DNA of 64,000 bases from Erigeron canadensis (GCF_010389155.1 NC_057762.1:33044055-33108054); one strand, 5' to 3'. Numbered from the stretch's first letter, positions 35,001 to 48,437 are shown. Notes: generated by a model not told the origin, from the letters alone. Made by a program: numbers and translations.

Positions 35001-36385
35001 ATGGCAAATTCTTCTTCGGAATTCCCTCTTAAAGATGAACTTGATATCGTCATACCCACGATTAGAAACCTCGATTTTCTTGAAATGTGGAGGCCATTCT
35101 TTCAACCATATCATTTGATCATTGTTCAAGATGGTGATCCATCTAAGAACATCAAGGTTCCTGATGGTTTTGATTATGAGCTCTATAATCGTAACGATAT
35201 AAACAAAATCTTGGGTCCGAAAGCTTCTTGTATTTCTTTCAAGGATTCCGCTTGTCGATGCTTTGGCTACATGGTTTCTAAGAAGAAGTATATTTACACC
35301 ATTGATGATGATTGTTTTGTGAGTTTTTTTTTTTTTCATTACGGTTTTGTTGTTTTAAAGATCCATATATGCTTGGAGAGACTAAAACTTAATGAAAATA
35401 TACTACTTACATTTCAACTCCACTTGATTTGTCCCAAGTCCTAACTGGATACTTGATTTGTCCTAACTGGATAGTATCGATATATAGGTTGCAAAGGACC
35501 CGACGGGAAAGGATATAGATGCACTACGACAACACATCAATAACCTCCTCCACCCTGCCACTCCTTATTTCTTCAACACCCTCTACGACCCTTTCTCAGA
35601 TGGTGCAGATTTTGTCCGTGGCTACCCTTTTAGTCTCCGGGAGGGTGTTCCAACAGCTGTGTCTCATGGTCTTTGGCTCAACATCCCAGACTATGATGCA
35701 CCAACACAGCTTGTCAAGCCCCGAGAGAGAAACACCAGGTACATTGTCGAACCACTGGCCACACTCATCGATTCATGTCTTCTTTTTTGTGAAAGATGTT
35801 GGTTTGGGTTCCTTTTAGGTATGTTGATGCAGTCATGACACTTCCGAAGGGTGTATTGTTCCCTATGTGTGGAATGAACCTGGCCTTCGATCGACAACTC
35901 ATCGGTCCAGCTATGTATTTCGGGCTCATGGGTGACGGTCAGCCCATTGGCCGCTACGACGACATGTGGGCTGGCTGGTGTGTCAAGGTACCTACAATAC
36001 GACTCTTAGAGCAAACTAGACCTGATAACTACATTCTACTAAAAATGTGTTGGTTTTGTAGGTTATATGTGACCACTTGGGGCTCGGGATCAAGACAGGG
36101 TTACCATACATTTGGCATAGTAAGGCAAGCAACCCGTTTGTGAACCTAAAAAAGGAATACAAAGGAATATTCTGGCAAGAAGAGATGATACCGTTCTTCC
36201 AAGACGCCATTCTTCCAAAAGATTGCACCACAGTACAGTCTTGCTACAAAGAATTAGCAAAACAGGTAAAAGATAAACTCGGGAAAATCGACCCTTACTT
36301 TGTCAAGCTTGGGGACGCCATGGTTACATGGATCGATGCTTGGGACGAGCTCAATCCACCCGCCAAGGCAACTAATAGCAAGTGA
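35001..36385 (+). CDS. RGP: UDP-arabinopyranose mutase (reversibly glycosylated polypeptide)
   Basis: Four exons (35001-35318, 35488-35738, 35819-35987, 36062-36385) give 353 residues, the usual family size (about 350-360). The start [21 protein letters not shown] and the metal/nucleotide motif IDDDCF with VAKDP after it (Asp102-104) are present. So are [15 protein letters not shown] with its conserved arginines, [40 protein letters not shown] and HSKASNPF. Proteins of this family interconvert UDP-arabinopyranose and UDP-arabinofuranose at the Golgi surface for cell-wall arabinans and can glycosylate themselves on an Arg. All key blocks are intact and the splice sites are GT..AG. It converges with TRM1: the two stop codons are 347 bp apart, so the 3' UTRs may touch. 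Confidence 0.95.
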
Positions 36386-36732
36386 AGAGGAGTATACATG
36401 TATACAGAGAACATCATTTTGGACAACCGGGAATATAATAAAAGATGGTTTACATTCATCGTTTTTGTTCCTTTGACTCTCCAGTGACCTAGTTGTATCA
36501 ATTGACACCTGTGTGGTCGCACTGAACTTCTAACATTAGTGTTTGTAGTATTATAAAGTTTTTGACTTCTGAAAATACAAGGGTTCCCTCAATAAAAACT
36601 GTAACACAAAATTGAAACTAGAACCACAAAACTTCAAAATTTCTAAACTCCAATAAAGAAGTTGCACCGATAAATAAATAACACGTCATACCAGAGGTAC
36701 GCCAACTCGCCGAGCTTCTAATCATCCCTTTT

Positions 36733-39700
36733 TCATGAATTGGAATTCGGGTCTTCTGTCTTTTTACGCTTTGCTTGGGGCTCTTCGTCTTCTGGTTCAC
36801 CATTAGTAAGAACCTCGTTGACTGCCTCCGCTCCCAATAATGAGACATGTTTGCTGGTTATAGTGCGGCCTGCTCTAAGTTTTGGGCCCCAGTGTCTTTC
36901 GGGGTTGGGAAGAAAACGTGCAACTTTCTTGGCTTGAGCTTTGCTAAGCGATGCAACTGCTCGTGCAAAATTAGCCTAATGGACAGAACAAATTGTAGAA
37001 ATATACAAAGAATAAGAAAATGATAGATATAAGATGCAAATAAAAGGACAAAATTCAAAGTGAGGTGTGAGATACCTGAAGAACAGGTTCTTTGGAAAGA
37101 ATCACACTTCCGGACTGATCAGGTGATTGCTCCTTCACAGGATGATTTTTAACCTTGATAAAAATAGAAGTAAAATACGATTAGTCGGCTAGTTGTATTT
37201 TTTATTAATAAAATCTTGCCGTTCTAAAAAAAAAAATACGATTAGTCGGTGTCAATAATGCACTCTTGAATGATGGATGATTGTAACCAAACTGTGGCGA
37301 CAATAATAAGCACTCACCCAACAACGCATAATATCCCATATGACGTCCATTGGAGCATCGGATTTTAACCCCAATGGGTTTACGTGAGTTCCAGAAATAC
37401 GATATCCGGCATTTAACACGGCGGACCTGAATATTACTGCAGACGGGGATGTGCACTTAAGGGTTCCACATAGATTATGCAAACTCAAGAAAAGAGGAAC
37501 ATCGGACAATTCCTGAATGTTGGACAAGTATTGCGTAATTAGATTACAAGCAGCAAAATCTAACTTGAGTACTGAACAGATCAAATTAGTTATAGTGGGT
37601 GAAATCCAAGTAACATGCAAGATAGGAAACCAATTTGTAGCCGAATGATATCCTTGTATGAGCTCAGCTTAGAATGATATCCAAACACCCTTTTAAAGAT
37701 TAAGATTATAGGCAAAATTAACTCTACCTCAGATATTGTTGTCAGAACAGCAGAAATCCGACCAAAAGCAGGATAGCGATTCTTCATAGCTTTCACATCT
37801 GCTAATATGGATGCCACCCAATCTTGATCATGGATGGGAGCAGACCAAATGGGTCCACCCATGTTATATCTCTTACCACAATCACTGCACTCTTGTGGTA
37901 CGACGGGGCCAAAACCAGGAAGATATCTTACACTCGTGTTCTTTAAAAGAAGATATGAAAGGGAAAAAAAAAAGTTAGTTGCAGAAAATTCAAGGTTGTC
38001 AAAATGGCTAACTACCCTATCTAAACGTTAAGGATGCATACCTTGGATACAGTCCTACCAATTGGCTGGAGATGGAAGGAATCACAACCAACACACTGAT
38101 ATACGTACGAGAGCTTCAGTGGTGTATTCTTCATTGCACTTGCTGAACTGCATTTATCTCATAGGTCAGTAAATGCTACAACTGTGACAATCTAGTAACT
38201 AATGGCTAAATGCACAAGGGATACTTACGAGTAAACACGAACAAATACACGAACATAAAAGTCCATCTGAACAGATAAAACAGGGACGATATACCGCTTG
38301 TACCGATTTGCATGACTCTGCAAACAAGAAAGGAATCAATATCATTTAACAACGTAACGACTCTACAGCTACCTCAAAATAAAATCAAGATATATCTGGT
38401 ACAATAGCTTTTTACTTATATCAGCCAAGTAAACTGTAAATATTTGGCTTTACAAAACCGACTTAAACATTTTATTAAAATGTTTTATCTTGTACTAAAC
38501 TCAATTACGTGCCAAAGTCAAGTCTATGTATGACTAAATACAGTTTAATATTTATAAATATAATTAATTTGATTCGTTTGGTTTTAAGTTTTAACGTGAT
38601 ACGTACCTAGAGCAGAAAGAAAGTCTAGGGTGGTTAAGTGTCAAGTTACAGTACTATTTAATTATAATTGGTAATTACTTTGGGTCCAAGTTAGGTTACG
38701 TGATGTTTATGTTTAAATATAAGGCTTCTGTGCCATCAGTTTGAAGGAGGGAGATTATTATTATTATTGTTCTTTGGAAATTAGGGCAGCTGGAGCATTA
38801 TACCAGATTAGGGCTACTGGAGCATTGTCCCAGATTATCTAAATAAGTTATAACAGTCGACTTTGTCGGTTATTATTGTAATTTATCTTGTTCTTTCTCT
38901 ATTTTCAGGTTGATCTTGATACACATCATAACGCAATACCACCAAACCAACACAAGTCCCAAAAAGCATCTAAATAAAACATTGAAAAAGCAAAATGTAA
39001 AGAGTTTGAAAGCAAAAAGATTTTCTAAAGTATTACCTCAATGCATGCAAGGACAATCCGCAACGCCATTTCATGACAGTACTTTCCTCTCAAAGGGTAC
39101 GAACCATACCTAGCTCAAGAATTAGCATGAGATGAGGACCACTTTGAAAATCTGATATTATTATATAATGCCAGTAATGTGAAGTATAATTCTTCAAAAA
39201 TCAAAAGCAATATCTATGCTTACTTAGAATAGCAGACTTCTCCGTTGCTTCCACATAGAACTGCCATATCAGTTGCCGTACACATTAGCAGCCCACCATC
39301 AGCAATTGATTGGACTGCAGAGTCCAAGAATACGGACGGTGAACCGTATGGATCAAGATCAACCTGAAATTCCATGAATGATGGTTCTAATAAATAACAG
39401 GTTTACAGATCATTATTGATGAATAGATTCATACACATATATTTGCATGTGATTTTTAAAAAGTTATTATAACAATTTTAACCTATTAGAAATTATCAAC
39501 TGTATTAAAAGGGAAGTAAGAGATAGTGCTTGGACATACTCAACTTGCTTAATGTAGTTGTAGATTTGTTTCAATGTGAACTAATTATATTTTACTCTCG
39601 TTAACGAATTTCTTGCAGCTAGTACAAAACTAATTATTTAATGTTTGATAGTCAAATAATCAGAAAGTATATATATTTACTCACACATTAAAAGTACATT

Positions 39701-42250
39701 ATAGCAAAACAAATCATATAGTCAGTTTCCAGATGAAAATCCAAACAATCATATATACATAGTAATCTACTTGCTACTTGAAGTCATACCGCATCAAATT
39801 CCTTAGGATGAGTAAGCATATAAACTCGAGCATCAGCAAGATTAGATTCAACCTTTGCACTCGCCACTGATCCATTGAATTTAATGTTTCTTTGACAAGC
39901 TTCCACAGATGCTGCACAAAAAACATAATATATATCACGATGCAAAAAAAATGGCACCATATTTTTAATACACATACTTGTTCGAAAGTTCAACACCAAA
40001 AGACTTTATCAATGTTAGCACTACCACTGTCCCATGATGGGATTCAATCGTATGGATTTGAAATCCAGAACAGCAAGGTAGCACCACAACAAAAGAATTA
40101 ATTTATATTTTGTTATTTTTTAAATTAAACAAATGGTTTCCACATGGGTTCGTACATGCGTGCATGTTAGTATAAACAGAAAAAACCATGATCCACCTTT
40201 ATCGTTGTCCAGTGCCACAACTTGTCCAATCCCTTCAATTTCTCGTGCATATCTAAGAGCTCTTAATCCACTAGCTGACAGAGCCTACCAAGCAAAAGAG
40301 AAAATTACATCAACTAAGAATAAAATACACAAATGATAGGCTTGAGTTGTCACATAACAAAGCAGTACATGGAAAATACAACAAACACGTGAGAACCTCA
40401 AGAACTCTTGGTGGTTTCAGTTCTCTGTGGTCTTTTCCCTCTAGTGCTTTCTCAGGTTCATCACCATTGCTACATGGTTCACCTTCAGGTATCTCCTCTG
40501 AAGGTTCAACTTCACCATTGGAACTTCCATTTTGTGTGGTAAGCTCCACTGGAGCTTCTGATTCAGGAGCACTGTTTTCTGATACTTTCGAACCCTTTTT
40601 TTCTCTTTTCGACAGCAATACTTCGTGTTCTTCTTTCCGTTTAGTAATAAATGTCCTCAATACAGCAATCGACATGTCTCTGTTGTTGACCTGGCAATCA
40701 TAAACATGTGGTGTCACAACTATGTAGCCCCTAATCTTTTTACTCGACTTTTCATCTTAAAATCTCATTCCAATATAACTTCACATTTATGGATAGCTAA
40801 TCTTACAAAGTTCGTAAAATATTATTGAACTTCACAACATTGAAAATAACCACATTCAACTTTACAAAAGATAAGACAAGTTCAAAAATTTATGCAATAA
40901 TATTGTACCAAAATGTTGAAGGTACCGGGCTAGTGTCGTGGAGAGAAAAAAAATACATTTCCATGTTTGCATTTTTGATCCCATTAAACTTTAGATTTAG
41001 GATAACCACATATGTATATAAGTATGAACAACACAGGAATAGAGAAAACTAACTTGCCAAAGATACATAAGCAAAGTATATAACATCATAGCACATAAAA
41101 AATCTGTACATGTAGCTATATCTTATGGTTATTGCAGCAAAAAGAAAATTCAGTATATGAAAGCGTAGTCATCACAATCTTACCTTATCAAATACCTTCA
41201 TACATCTAATGCAGAAACATTACAACTTATGGATTTGCACATAATAAAAGTATGAAACAAAATATTTGACTACTAGTCAAATATCAAAAAAATCCTTAAT
41301 CAAGACAAAACATGGCGCACTCAAATCAAGACCATGAATGACGAAAATATATATAATAATCTTAACTTAAACTTATATCAAAAGTAAGCACTACAAATTT
41401 CATAAAGCATTTTCCAAAAAGAAGAAAAAAAATGCAAATTTCACGAGGCAGATGAACTATTATAGTATTATGTATGTTAAGAAGCAGTTAGTAACCATTT
41501 GTCATAATTTAACTAAATTAAAACACTACCTCAAATCCCTCAATCAAACCTCATGTCCTCATCAAGTGATTAATAACTTCATAGAATATGCCTTCACATT
41601 TGATGCATTCTTGAACGAAATGGGGTGTGCATTGAAGGTGAACAACGATTAACTTGCTACATATCTGTTACTTCAACTAATTTATACTAATATGACTAAC
41701 AATTATCTCATTCTGATCATTCAAGTCACAACTATCTGTTCAAAAGATACATCCAAACACCCGCTAAACGACTTCCCCAAGTGGCTAGCAGAACTAGATT
41801 TAGAATCCATTAAAAATTATAACGAACTAAACCGAATAAATCGTCTAACGGGTAATAAGGTATTTGGCATTTTTCTTACTTCAAGAAATATATAAATTAT
41901 CTATTGATATTGAAATATTTAATGAAACTTCCTAATTCTTACACCAAACAGCAAAAAGCAATAAACTTTAGCAATAGAGATACAATATACATCATGCCCA
42001 TAACATGTTTTCATAATTTACATCCAAAAAATCATAAAGTTCAGAAATTTATGAAAAATAATTCAAAAAGATATATAAATTTTACCTGGGCTTTATTGTA
42101 AAAGACTTTATTCTTCTTGTGCATTAAAATCTCAGCTTCGCCTTCTTTGATAATGGCGTAATCATTCATATCAAACGGTGCCGTTTTATTATTATTAATT
42201 TGAAAATTTGTTGTTTCTTCCCCTGTTTTTGTCTCCTCAGCGTTGCCCAT
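36733..42250 (-). CDS. TRM1: tRNA (guanine26-N2)-dimethyltransferase
   Basis: Twelve exons on the minus strand (42086-42250, 40397-40690, 40197-40284, 39790-39911, 39224-39363, 39037-39109, 38229-38317, 38042-38147, 37728-37940, 37318-37512, 37076-37153, 36733-36975) give 601 residues in one frame. TRM1 features in order: [18 protein letters not shown] and [16 protein letters not shown]; an acidic plant insert; [15 protein letters not shown] and VVALDNDK for AdoMet binding; the catalytic-type DLDPYGSP (Asp227); [33 protein letters not shown]; and paired Cys motifs YQCVGCDS and [15 protein letters not shown] basic tail (AKRKKTEDP) looks like a nuclear signal. The enzyme dimethylates G26 of many tRNAs. 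Intron 1 is 1.4 kb. Intron 10 carries a truncated SINE. The GGCGGCGGCGGCGGG just upstream is part of its leader. Confidence 0.94.
37189..37232 (+). mobile_element. 5'-truncated SINE family C in TRM1 intron 10
   Basis: A 17-bp direct repeat AAAATACGATTAGTCGG (37172-37188 and 37233-37249) encloses 44 bp ending GCCGTTCTAAAAAAA, the same 3' end as the full copy at 33132. This is how an aborted LINE-driven insertion looks. It lies about 20 bases upstream of exon 11 in + coordinates, which is intron sequence downstream of exon 11's partner on the minus strand. Confidence 0.8.
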
Positions 42251-43790
42251 TTTTGTTATTCTTTTCTAGCTGAGAATGGCGGCAGCGGCGGCGGCGGGAG
42301 ATTGGGGAAAGTGGTGACGTTTATTTTATTTTATTTTTTATTTTCGGTAAAGATTGTTTGGAAAGTAGTAAATGTATGATGTGAATATGAATGAAGTTTG
42401 TGTACGGTAGCAAGTTGTTCATGTCATAACTCAAAAACCCTATTTTCCTATTTTTAAAAAACATGTTTTTCTTCTTTCGGTATTTCCATTTTTTGGTAAT
42501 AAAAAAAGGAAAAAACTTTTCTGTTTACTTATTTACATAAATCTTAAATAATTTTATGGTTAATTATCTAAATTTATCCATGTATTTTTTATTCAGAAAT
42601 TATGGTTTCTCAAATATATTAGGGTGGCAACGGATCAGAGATATCTCGAGAGAGATGTGATCTCTTAGTAGGACATCGTTGTCATTGCTGAGAGATACGC
42701 GAGAGATAGACAAAGGGAGATGGGCTCTCGTGCAAAAAAACAAAGAAATAAAGGTGCATTAAATAGAAAGTTTGTTTTTTATGAGAAAATTTGTTTTCTT
42801 ATTTATCGATTTGTAGTAAGAAATGACATTGCTAACAAAATTGTAACGAGGGATGTGAGTGAGAGATGGAAAAAAAAGTACCTGAAATGACATAAAAGAA
42901 CGGTTACATGTGTTTTCTTGTGAATCAAGAATAATACCATTGAGAGCACAAAGTCCAAGCCATTTATGAAAACAAAACTTTATAAAGTACTCATTTATCT
43001 AAACAATAAACAACGAGGTTTTTATTGTGATTATCTAAACAAGACAAGTCTTTTGACTCAAATATACATACACTAAGGTTTTCTTTTTGTGATTATCTAA
43101 ACAGGACGAGTCTTTTTGACTAAAATGTAAATACACTAATCTAAACAATGTTTCCAAATTTTATAATGTTTATTTTTAAAATCATAGCTAGCAAGATTTG
43201 AACCCGAGATCTCTTTGTAGAGAGTAATAGGGCATTAGATAGTCACGCTTTACACTATCTCAGTGACGGATCCAAAAGTTTATGGGGTATGGGAGCTAAA
43301 AATAATTAAATACTAACTATGAAAATGTATGAAAACTCGGGGGCTTAATGAACTAGTAAACTCAAATTGTATTAGAAAAAGATGTTTCCACTAATTACAT
43401 GCATGGTGCTCTATCTCTTTCCCTTAATTTATTTCTTAATGATGATAGAGTAACATTGGTGTTTTTGCAAAACAACCATATCAATGAGGCGATAGTCTGA
43501 GCTTTTGATGGACCAGAAGCAAACAAAATTTTAGATGCATGTATAAGTGGTAATTAGCTATTTATCATTCATAAATCGATAATTTGCAAGCACTCACAGA
43601 TTTACTTTATAAAATTCAAAAGGGACACGAAAACATTATTTTACTTCAAAATATAAAGAATTTTAATTTTAAGATGATTACTTTACTTTTTCGTGTATAG
43701 TAAATAGTAAATATAATATATAAACAGTAAAAAGAAAAGAATTGCAAACTACATTAGTACTTGTTATTTATTTTCATATAAAATTTGAAA
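42251..43790. other. Intergenic region between TRM1 and the GRAS gene
   Basis: The 60 bp next to 42250 are the TRM1 leader. From 42615 to 42900 there are CTCGAGAGAGAT and GAGAGATACGCGAGAG words that look like part of a repeat, but no paired ends were found. At 43257 the word CAGTGACGGATCC resembles a hAT end without a partner. A tRNA-like B box (minus) lies at 43195-43215. Confidence 0.4.
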
Positions 43791-45038
43791 TTAAATAATC
43801 CATGCTGAAACTGAAAAGATGGGCCGATCATGCCAACAAATCATCAACCCTGGTCTATGAGTAACAACTTTGTAACCCACCGGCCCACAACTTTCTATTA
43901 TTAGCTTGGCTTCTTCCATGGCCTCAAACCACAAGTTCACGGGCTTGAACCCGGCCCGTAAAAACCTGCCAGCCCATTTCTTGATTCTCTCATGCCTCTC
44001 GACCCTTTCTAAACCTTCACATGCGACAATGTTTGAGATTTCTTTCCCGACCATATCTTCTATCTTGATCCGTTCTTCATCCGAAAGCTCCCCTCTAGTG
44101 AAGGTGGTATCTATTGAATCAAACACCGCGCTATAGTAATGTAATCCCTCCACAAAGCGGTCTACCAAACGAGTTGAGTTGTGATCCGACTCCTGTTCAA
44201 CTATCAATACCAATTTTGGTGACATAGAGCGTAACATTCTTAAGAATTGTGCCATTTTATTGTTTTCCGTTATTGGATTGCTATTCTCGTTGACCCTAAA
44301 ATGTTTATCAACACGGTCATCCTCCGCTAATAATACATGAAGATTAAGAATTGATACAAATGCTAATGCTTCACCATGCCTTACGTCAAGCATATCTTGC
44401 GTAAGGTCCATTAACTTGACATTTAAAGGGTTATATCGAAATGGCATATCTAAAACTTTAGCCTCTTTACAAAGTGTGATGCCTAAATCCTCTAGCAAAA
44501 TCTTGTTATCACTTACACATGTGATCTTCACCTGAGGTGGGCCTATTGGGCCCTGAGCAAGCTTTTCAAGAATCGACACCCATAATTGCGGGTCACCAGA
44601 GCCCATATCAATGATGTGGATGACTGGATCCCAAGACATAGATTGAACCAAGGTTTGGGAGAAAACAGCATAGGCAAAAGCCATGTAAGGAAATGATTTG
44701 TAGAACTTAGAATGAGCCAGACGGGCCCACCCAAGATTCGTGCTCATGGACCCTGAATGGTTGAGGGCCTTATAAACTCCAGGCCAACGCCTAACTATTC
44801 GGTTTGCCAATGCAGAGGCAAATCTAGCAGCCAGTCTTTGTATGGAGTCACCGTTAGCGGAAGCCAATTGTGATATGCGATGAAGGCACGTGTCTGCACG
44901 ATTGAGATCACCAGAGGATGCATGGTTAGCGCAAGTGAGCAAGAGTTGGATGAGTTTGACACCATTTTCTTCGGGCTTAAATGAGTTAGCAAGATTAGTT
45001 GATGGTGGAGTTAAGGAAAGGGTCACATCTGGTTTCAT
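43791..45038 (-). CDS. GRAS-family regulator, SCL3-like
   Basis: A single exon of 415 codons has the whole GRAS domain and a very short N-terminus. In order: leucine-rich region I with KLIQLLLTCANHASSGDL and LHRISQLAS (about residues 28-60), ANRIVRRWPGVYKAL; the VHIID core as IHIIDMGSGDPQLW (140-153); PPQVKITCVSD; PFRYNPL; the PFYRE-type part with VEQESDHNSTRLVDRF and YYSAVFDSID; and the C-terminal SAW block CWHDRPIFSVSAW. This resembles Arabidopsis SCL3, which counters DELLA repression of gibberellin responses in root and hypocotyl. There is no DELLA or TVHYNP motif, so it is not a DELLA repressor. GRAS proteins act in the nucleus through partner factors. An intronless gene is normal for the family. 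Orthology to SCL3 itself is probable, not proven. Confidence 0.9.
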   Translation of the reverse strand: MKPDVTLSLTPPSTNLANSFKPEENGVKLIQLLLTCANHASSGDLNRADTCLHRISQLASANGDSIQRLAARFASALANRIVRRWPGVYKALNHSGSMSTNLGWARLAHSKFYKSFPYMAFAYAVFSQTLVQSMSWDPVIHIIDMGSGDPQLWVSILEKLAQGPIGPPQVKITCVSDNKILLEDLGITLCKEAKVLDMPFRYNPLNVKLMDLTQDMLDVRHGEALAFVSILNLHVLLAEDDRVDKHFRVNENSNPITENNKMAQFLRMLRSMSPKLVLIVEQESDHNSTRLVDRFVEGLHYYSAVFDSIDTTFTRGELSDEERIKIEDMVGKEISNIVACEGLERVERHERIKKWAGRFLRAGFKPVNLWFEAMEEAKLIIESCGPVGYKVVTHRPGLMICWHDRPIFSVSAWII

Positions 45039-45744
45039 ATTGGTGTAAAAGTATAACTCATAGAAATTCCACCACTATTTTTCTTCAAATGGTTGGATTC
45101 TAGATAGATGCTTAATAGAAGGGTGATTATAAGAAATCAAAAAGACTTAAATGTATGACTTAAAGCGAATATTTGGCATCTAGTTCTTATAAGCATCTTA
45201 CATGTCTTAATCTTGTATGGCTTCCTAGCGTTTGTCAGTTCATGTAGAGGTGGGGAAACGGGCCAAATTTACGACAAGTGCCGGGCTAGACATAGAACTC
45301 GGACAACGGAATTTTGTGGTGAGTTGGGAATTTTCGTTTGGTTTGTATCAATTAAGGTTAATCTTGGCCTAATAAAAGTAGAGTAATGTTGATAGGAAGA
45401 AGCCATTTTCACATGTTGAAACATTGGTCTTTAACGAAACTCTTAAATGAGTAATGCCAAGATTATAGTCTACCGAATATGGATGGATCGATAGAGTTCA
45501 TAGTAATACAAATAATAAATTTGGCATTGTGTTAAGACGGCAGATCCACATCTATTAATTAACTTTAACTTATTGTATAATATACTAGCTAGCTAGTATT
45601 AGACCCGTATGTACACCGTATATGATAACTATTTAAGTAATACTTAATACGTATTATGTATACTACACTATGTATAATATGTACGATTTCTTAATTTTGT
45701 AAGGGTTTAGTTTAATTCCCATGATTTAAGGTACTAGTCATTGA
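45039..45744. other. Promoter of the GRAS gene, intergenic
   Basis: Upstream (minus-strand) region of the GRAS gene. GTAGAGGTGGGGAAACGGGCC at 45244 looks like a hAT-type end, but no matching second end was seen. No reading frame was recognised. Confidence 0.4.
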
Positions 45745-45950
45745 GGTGAAACCTCAAACCTCGGTGGCAAATGTAGCATCCCAAATAAAGGGTTTGAGCC
45801 TGGTAACTACGTACCTCAGGTTCGAATCTTGAAGAATTCAAGAGTTTACATCTATTAATTATCGTGTCTTCAGGCGAATCAGTAAAAGGTTTTTCTCCCA
45901 TCAGATATTTGAAATGTATATGCATTACTTTAAATAAACTCTCTAGTACG
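45745..45950 (+). repeat. SINE-like repeat, family A, longest copy
   Basis: The 5' part has CCTCGGTGGCAAATGTAGCA and GGTAACTACG. A very good Pol III B box, AGGTTCGAATCTTG, lies at 45819-45832. Then come ATTATCGTGTCTTCAGGCGA, AAGGTTTTTCTCCCATCAG and TATTTGAAATGTATATGC, parallel to 1-130 and to the reverse of 9225-9445. A target duplication was not found. Confidence 0.5.
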
Positions 45951-48430
45951 GGCCCAGTTTAAATAATTTATGCTAAATTTTTCATTGTCGAATCACGACA
46001 CAAAGTTTTAATCAAATTTGATCTTTCAAAAAGAATTTTAAGGTACTACAATTATCATTCCCATTAATATTTACCATTAAAAATAAATATAATGACCGAT
46101 CGATTGAGTTTTAAGATAACTCTTTTATGTAAGTTGTAGATGCTAACTAGTAACTAGCTTCCATAAAGATGTTAGATGACAAAAGATTCTCAGTGTTTTT
46201 TATGCAAAATAATATTAAACACCTCATCGAAGTTGGTTTTGTCATTTAAGTTTTAGCCAAATTCTTTTTTTTTTTTTAATCGTACGTACGTTCCTCGAGT
46301 TTATCATTTTGTATTAATTGAATTAAATTAAATTAGATGATTAGATTAAAGAAACATGTGGCACAGTACTGTTCAAAAGTAATTTATTCTATATTTCTAT
46401 TTCTATCCAATACAAATTGTTAGACTCTTCCAGCAAAGGAAGCGAACCAAAGAACAACTAGTTGAGATATTTTTTTTCCAACAGTACGCTTGAAGTTTCA
46501 TTTTTTTTAATTTAGAAAGACTACGAGAGTGGAACGTGTTTTGATTGCTTGGGACCTTCCATCTTTATTATATCGCGCGCAGAGAATAGCTTGAGTTACT
46601 TTGTGTTATGTTAGTTGAGATGCGATTGTATTCTGTATAATATTGAGTGAAGCACTTAATTGGGTGCGATTTTGTATGGTCGGTTTGGCTTTTAGCTAAT
46701 CCGTCTGAACTTCATTATTATACTCATATAAAATCTAACTAGGGTAAATCTTTTACCCAAAATATCTCTATTATAAATAAAAGATGATTGTTTTCAAAAT
46801 ATATTTTTAATAAAAAGTTGATGTGGTAAACTAAAAATTTTCTATACACCTTATTTTTAAAATAGATGATGATGTCATATAAACAAAAGTATTTCTTTTT
46901 AATTTATCAATTTTTTTTATTTCTTTTTCTTCCTTTCCAATTTTACCATTTAACTTTCATGTATTATTTTCTCTCACGTATTTTTGACCCGCATCATCTC
47001 AATTCGCAAGTATAGTTCTTTTATTAGTAATTGTACATGCATCTTAATATTGTCGACTATCTGTTTTTATTAAACCACTTTTATATGTGTACTAATTCAA
47101 ATATCTAAAAGTTTCAAGTATACAAAATGTATCGGCATTTTGAATCTTTCGAATGATTTTTATGTTCAAAGTTGTATTAAATTCAATAATATTTACATCA
47201 AAGTTCACCTATTACAATCCTTTTATCTTGTATTTATAATAAAAACATGTTTTTAACTACCCGGATTTAATTCGGGTTGATTAGCTAGTACTATAGTAAA
47301 TTACAATCATTTATGTATTTTTTTTTCTTTTTACATGAAGCATTCCTAGCGTGGTAAAAATAACAATAGGTATTATTGTGGTGGCGATTTTCATCCTAAA
47401 CTAGTTCTTTTGATTTATTTTTTTTACGAGTTAGCAAGAAACTAATTGTTAATAATACATGTAATCAACAGTATTACTTGTTGGAATAACAGTATAATAA
47501 TACACGTAATTCCTTAAATATATTACAATACGATAGAAAAAGATAACGCAATAAATACAATACATAATAGGAGAACTATATAAAATCAGCAACTCGAAAG
47601 GTTCAAGCAAAACAAAAGAATCGTAACAAAACAAAGAAGAACCGGGTTTGTGTTTGACACAACTCCCTTAAACAGATTCGCCGTCTGTTTTCAGGGTATA
47701 CCGGTTAAAAGCAGCGTACTGCCAGACGTTGATCACTTGCCTGAAAGAAGAACGGAGCACAGGGATGGTTGCATGTTTCGTGACCGAGATTTTACAAAGG
47801 AGAAGATCTGTGTGTGTTATGAACAAATTCTGTATGTTGTTGTGTATATTTTCCAAGACCCGATCGGTCCATATACACACAAAGTTGAAACTGATATCAT
47901 AAATTAGCTATAATGGTGAGTTACACAAATTGATATTAATTCTTATCAGTTACAAGACTGATACTTATGATATCAGTTTTAGAAGCTTATTCCCTTCTTA
48001 AACGGGTCAAAATCGGGGCGGGGTTTTCCTGGGTCGCAGTAAAAAGGAACCCCGTGCGGTCCCCAATTTTTTGAGTTGTATTCGGTGTCTGTAGGTCGCT
48101 CGTACACGCATTGGTTCAGAGAATTTTGACCCAAAGTAAAACGCAACACAAGATCTTGACATAGCTTAGAAACTTCCACTTATAAACTAGTGAAAATTTA
48201 AATCCCACACCAATGTGGGACAAAGGTTTTCCAATTCCAACTTATGCACCAAACACACAACTTTGTTACTCGATATCTCATTCACCTTTAATCCAATTTG
48301 GACACATCTTAGTTCGTTACGTAGCCTTGGCCAAAGATTACACAACCTACTAAACAGTTCTGTATATATGTCACATGACCATATATTTATTGATGTCTAA
48401 AGTGGTGGAAAAATATATATTTTCCCAACA
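45951..48430. other. AT-rich intergenic DNA
   Basis: No gene recognised. At 47640-47880 a less AT-rich piece (GATTCGCCGTCTGTTTTCAG, GTTGATCACTTGCCTGAAAG) is open on the plus strand, and 47985-48180 on the minus strand (GPHGVPFYCDPGKPRPDF). Neither matches a family I know. They look like parts of one repeated element. CCCACACCAATGTGGGA (48204-48220) is a near-palindrome often seen at plant repeat ends. Confidence 0.35.
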
Positions 48431-48437
48431 TTACTTC

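Noticed and set aside
38400..39000. Possible solo LTR in TRM1 intron 6
   Set aside because: A TATA-like site and T-rich leader-type sequence are present, but no TG..CA ends or 5-bp target duplication could be found.
40020..40085. tRNA-like words near 40030-40080
   Set aside because: GGGATTCAATCG and GAAATCC do not complete a cloverleaf; the region is TRM1 intron.
35001..42250. Functional cluster of RGP and TRM1
   Set aside because: They are convergent, unrelated housekeeping genes with separate promoters; nearness alone gives no functional link.
42615..42900. Possible MITE with GAGAGAT words
   Set aside because: The words are direct rather than inverted, and no TIR or target duplication was found.
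47640..48200. Possible retroelement remnant
   Set aside because: Open frames on both strands look non-random, but no retroviral-type domain, primer site or LTR pair was recognised.
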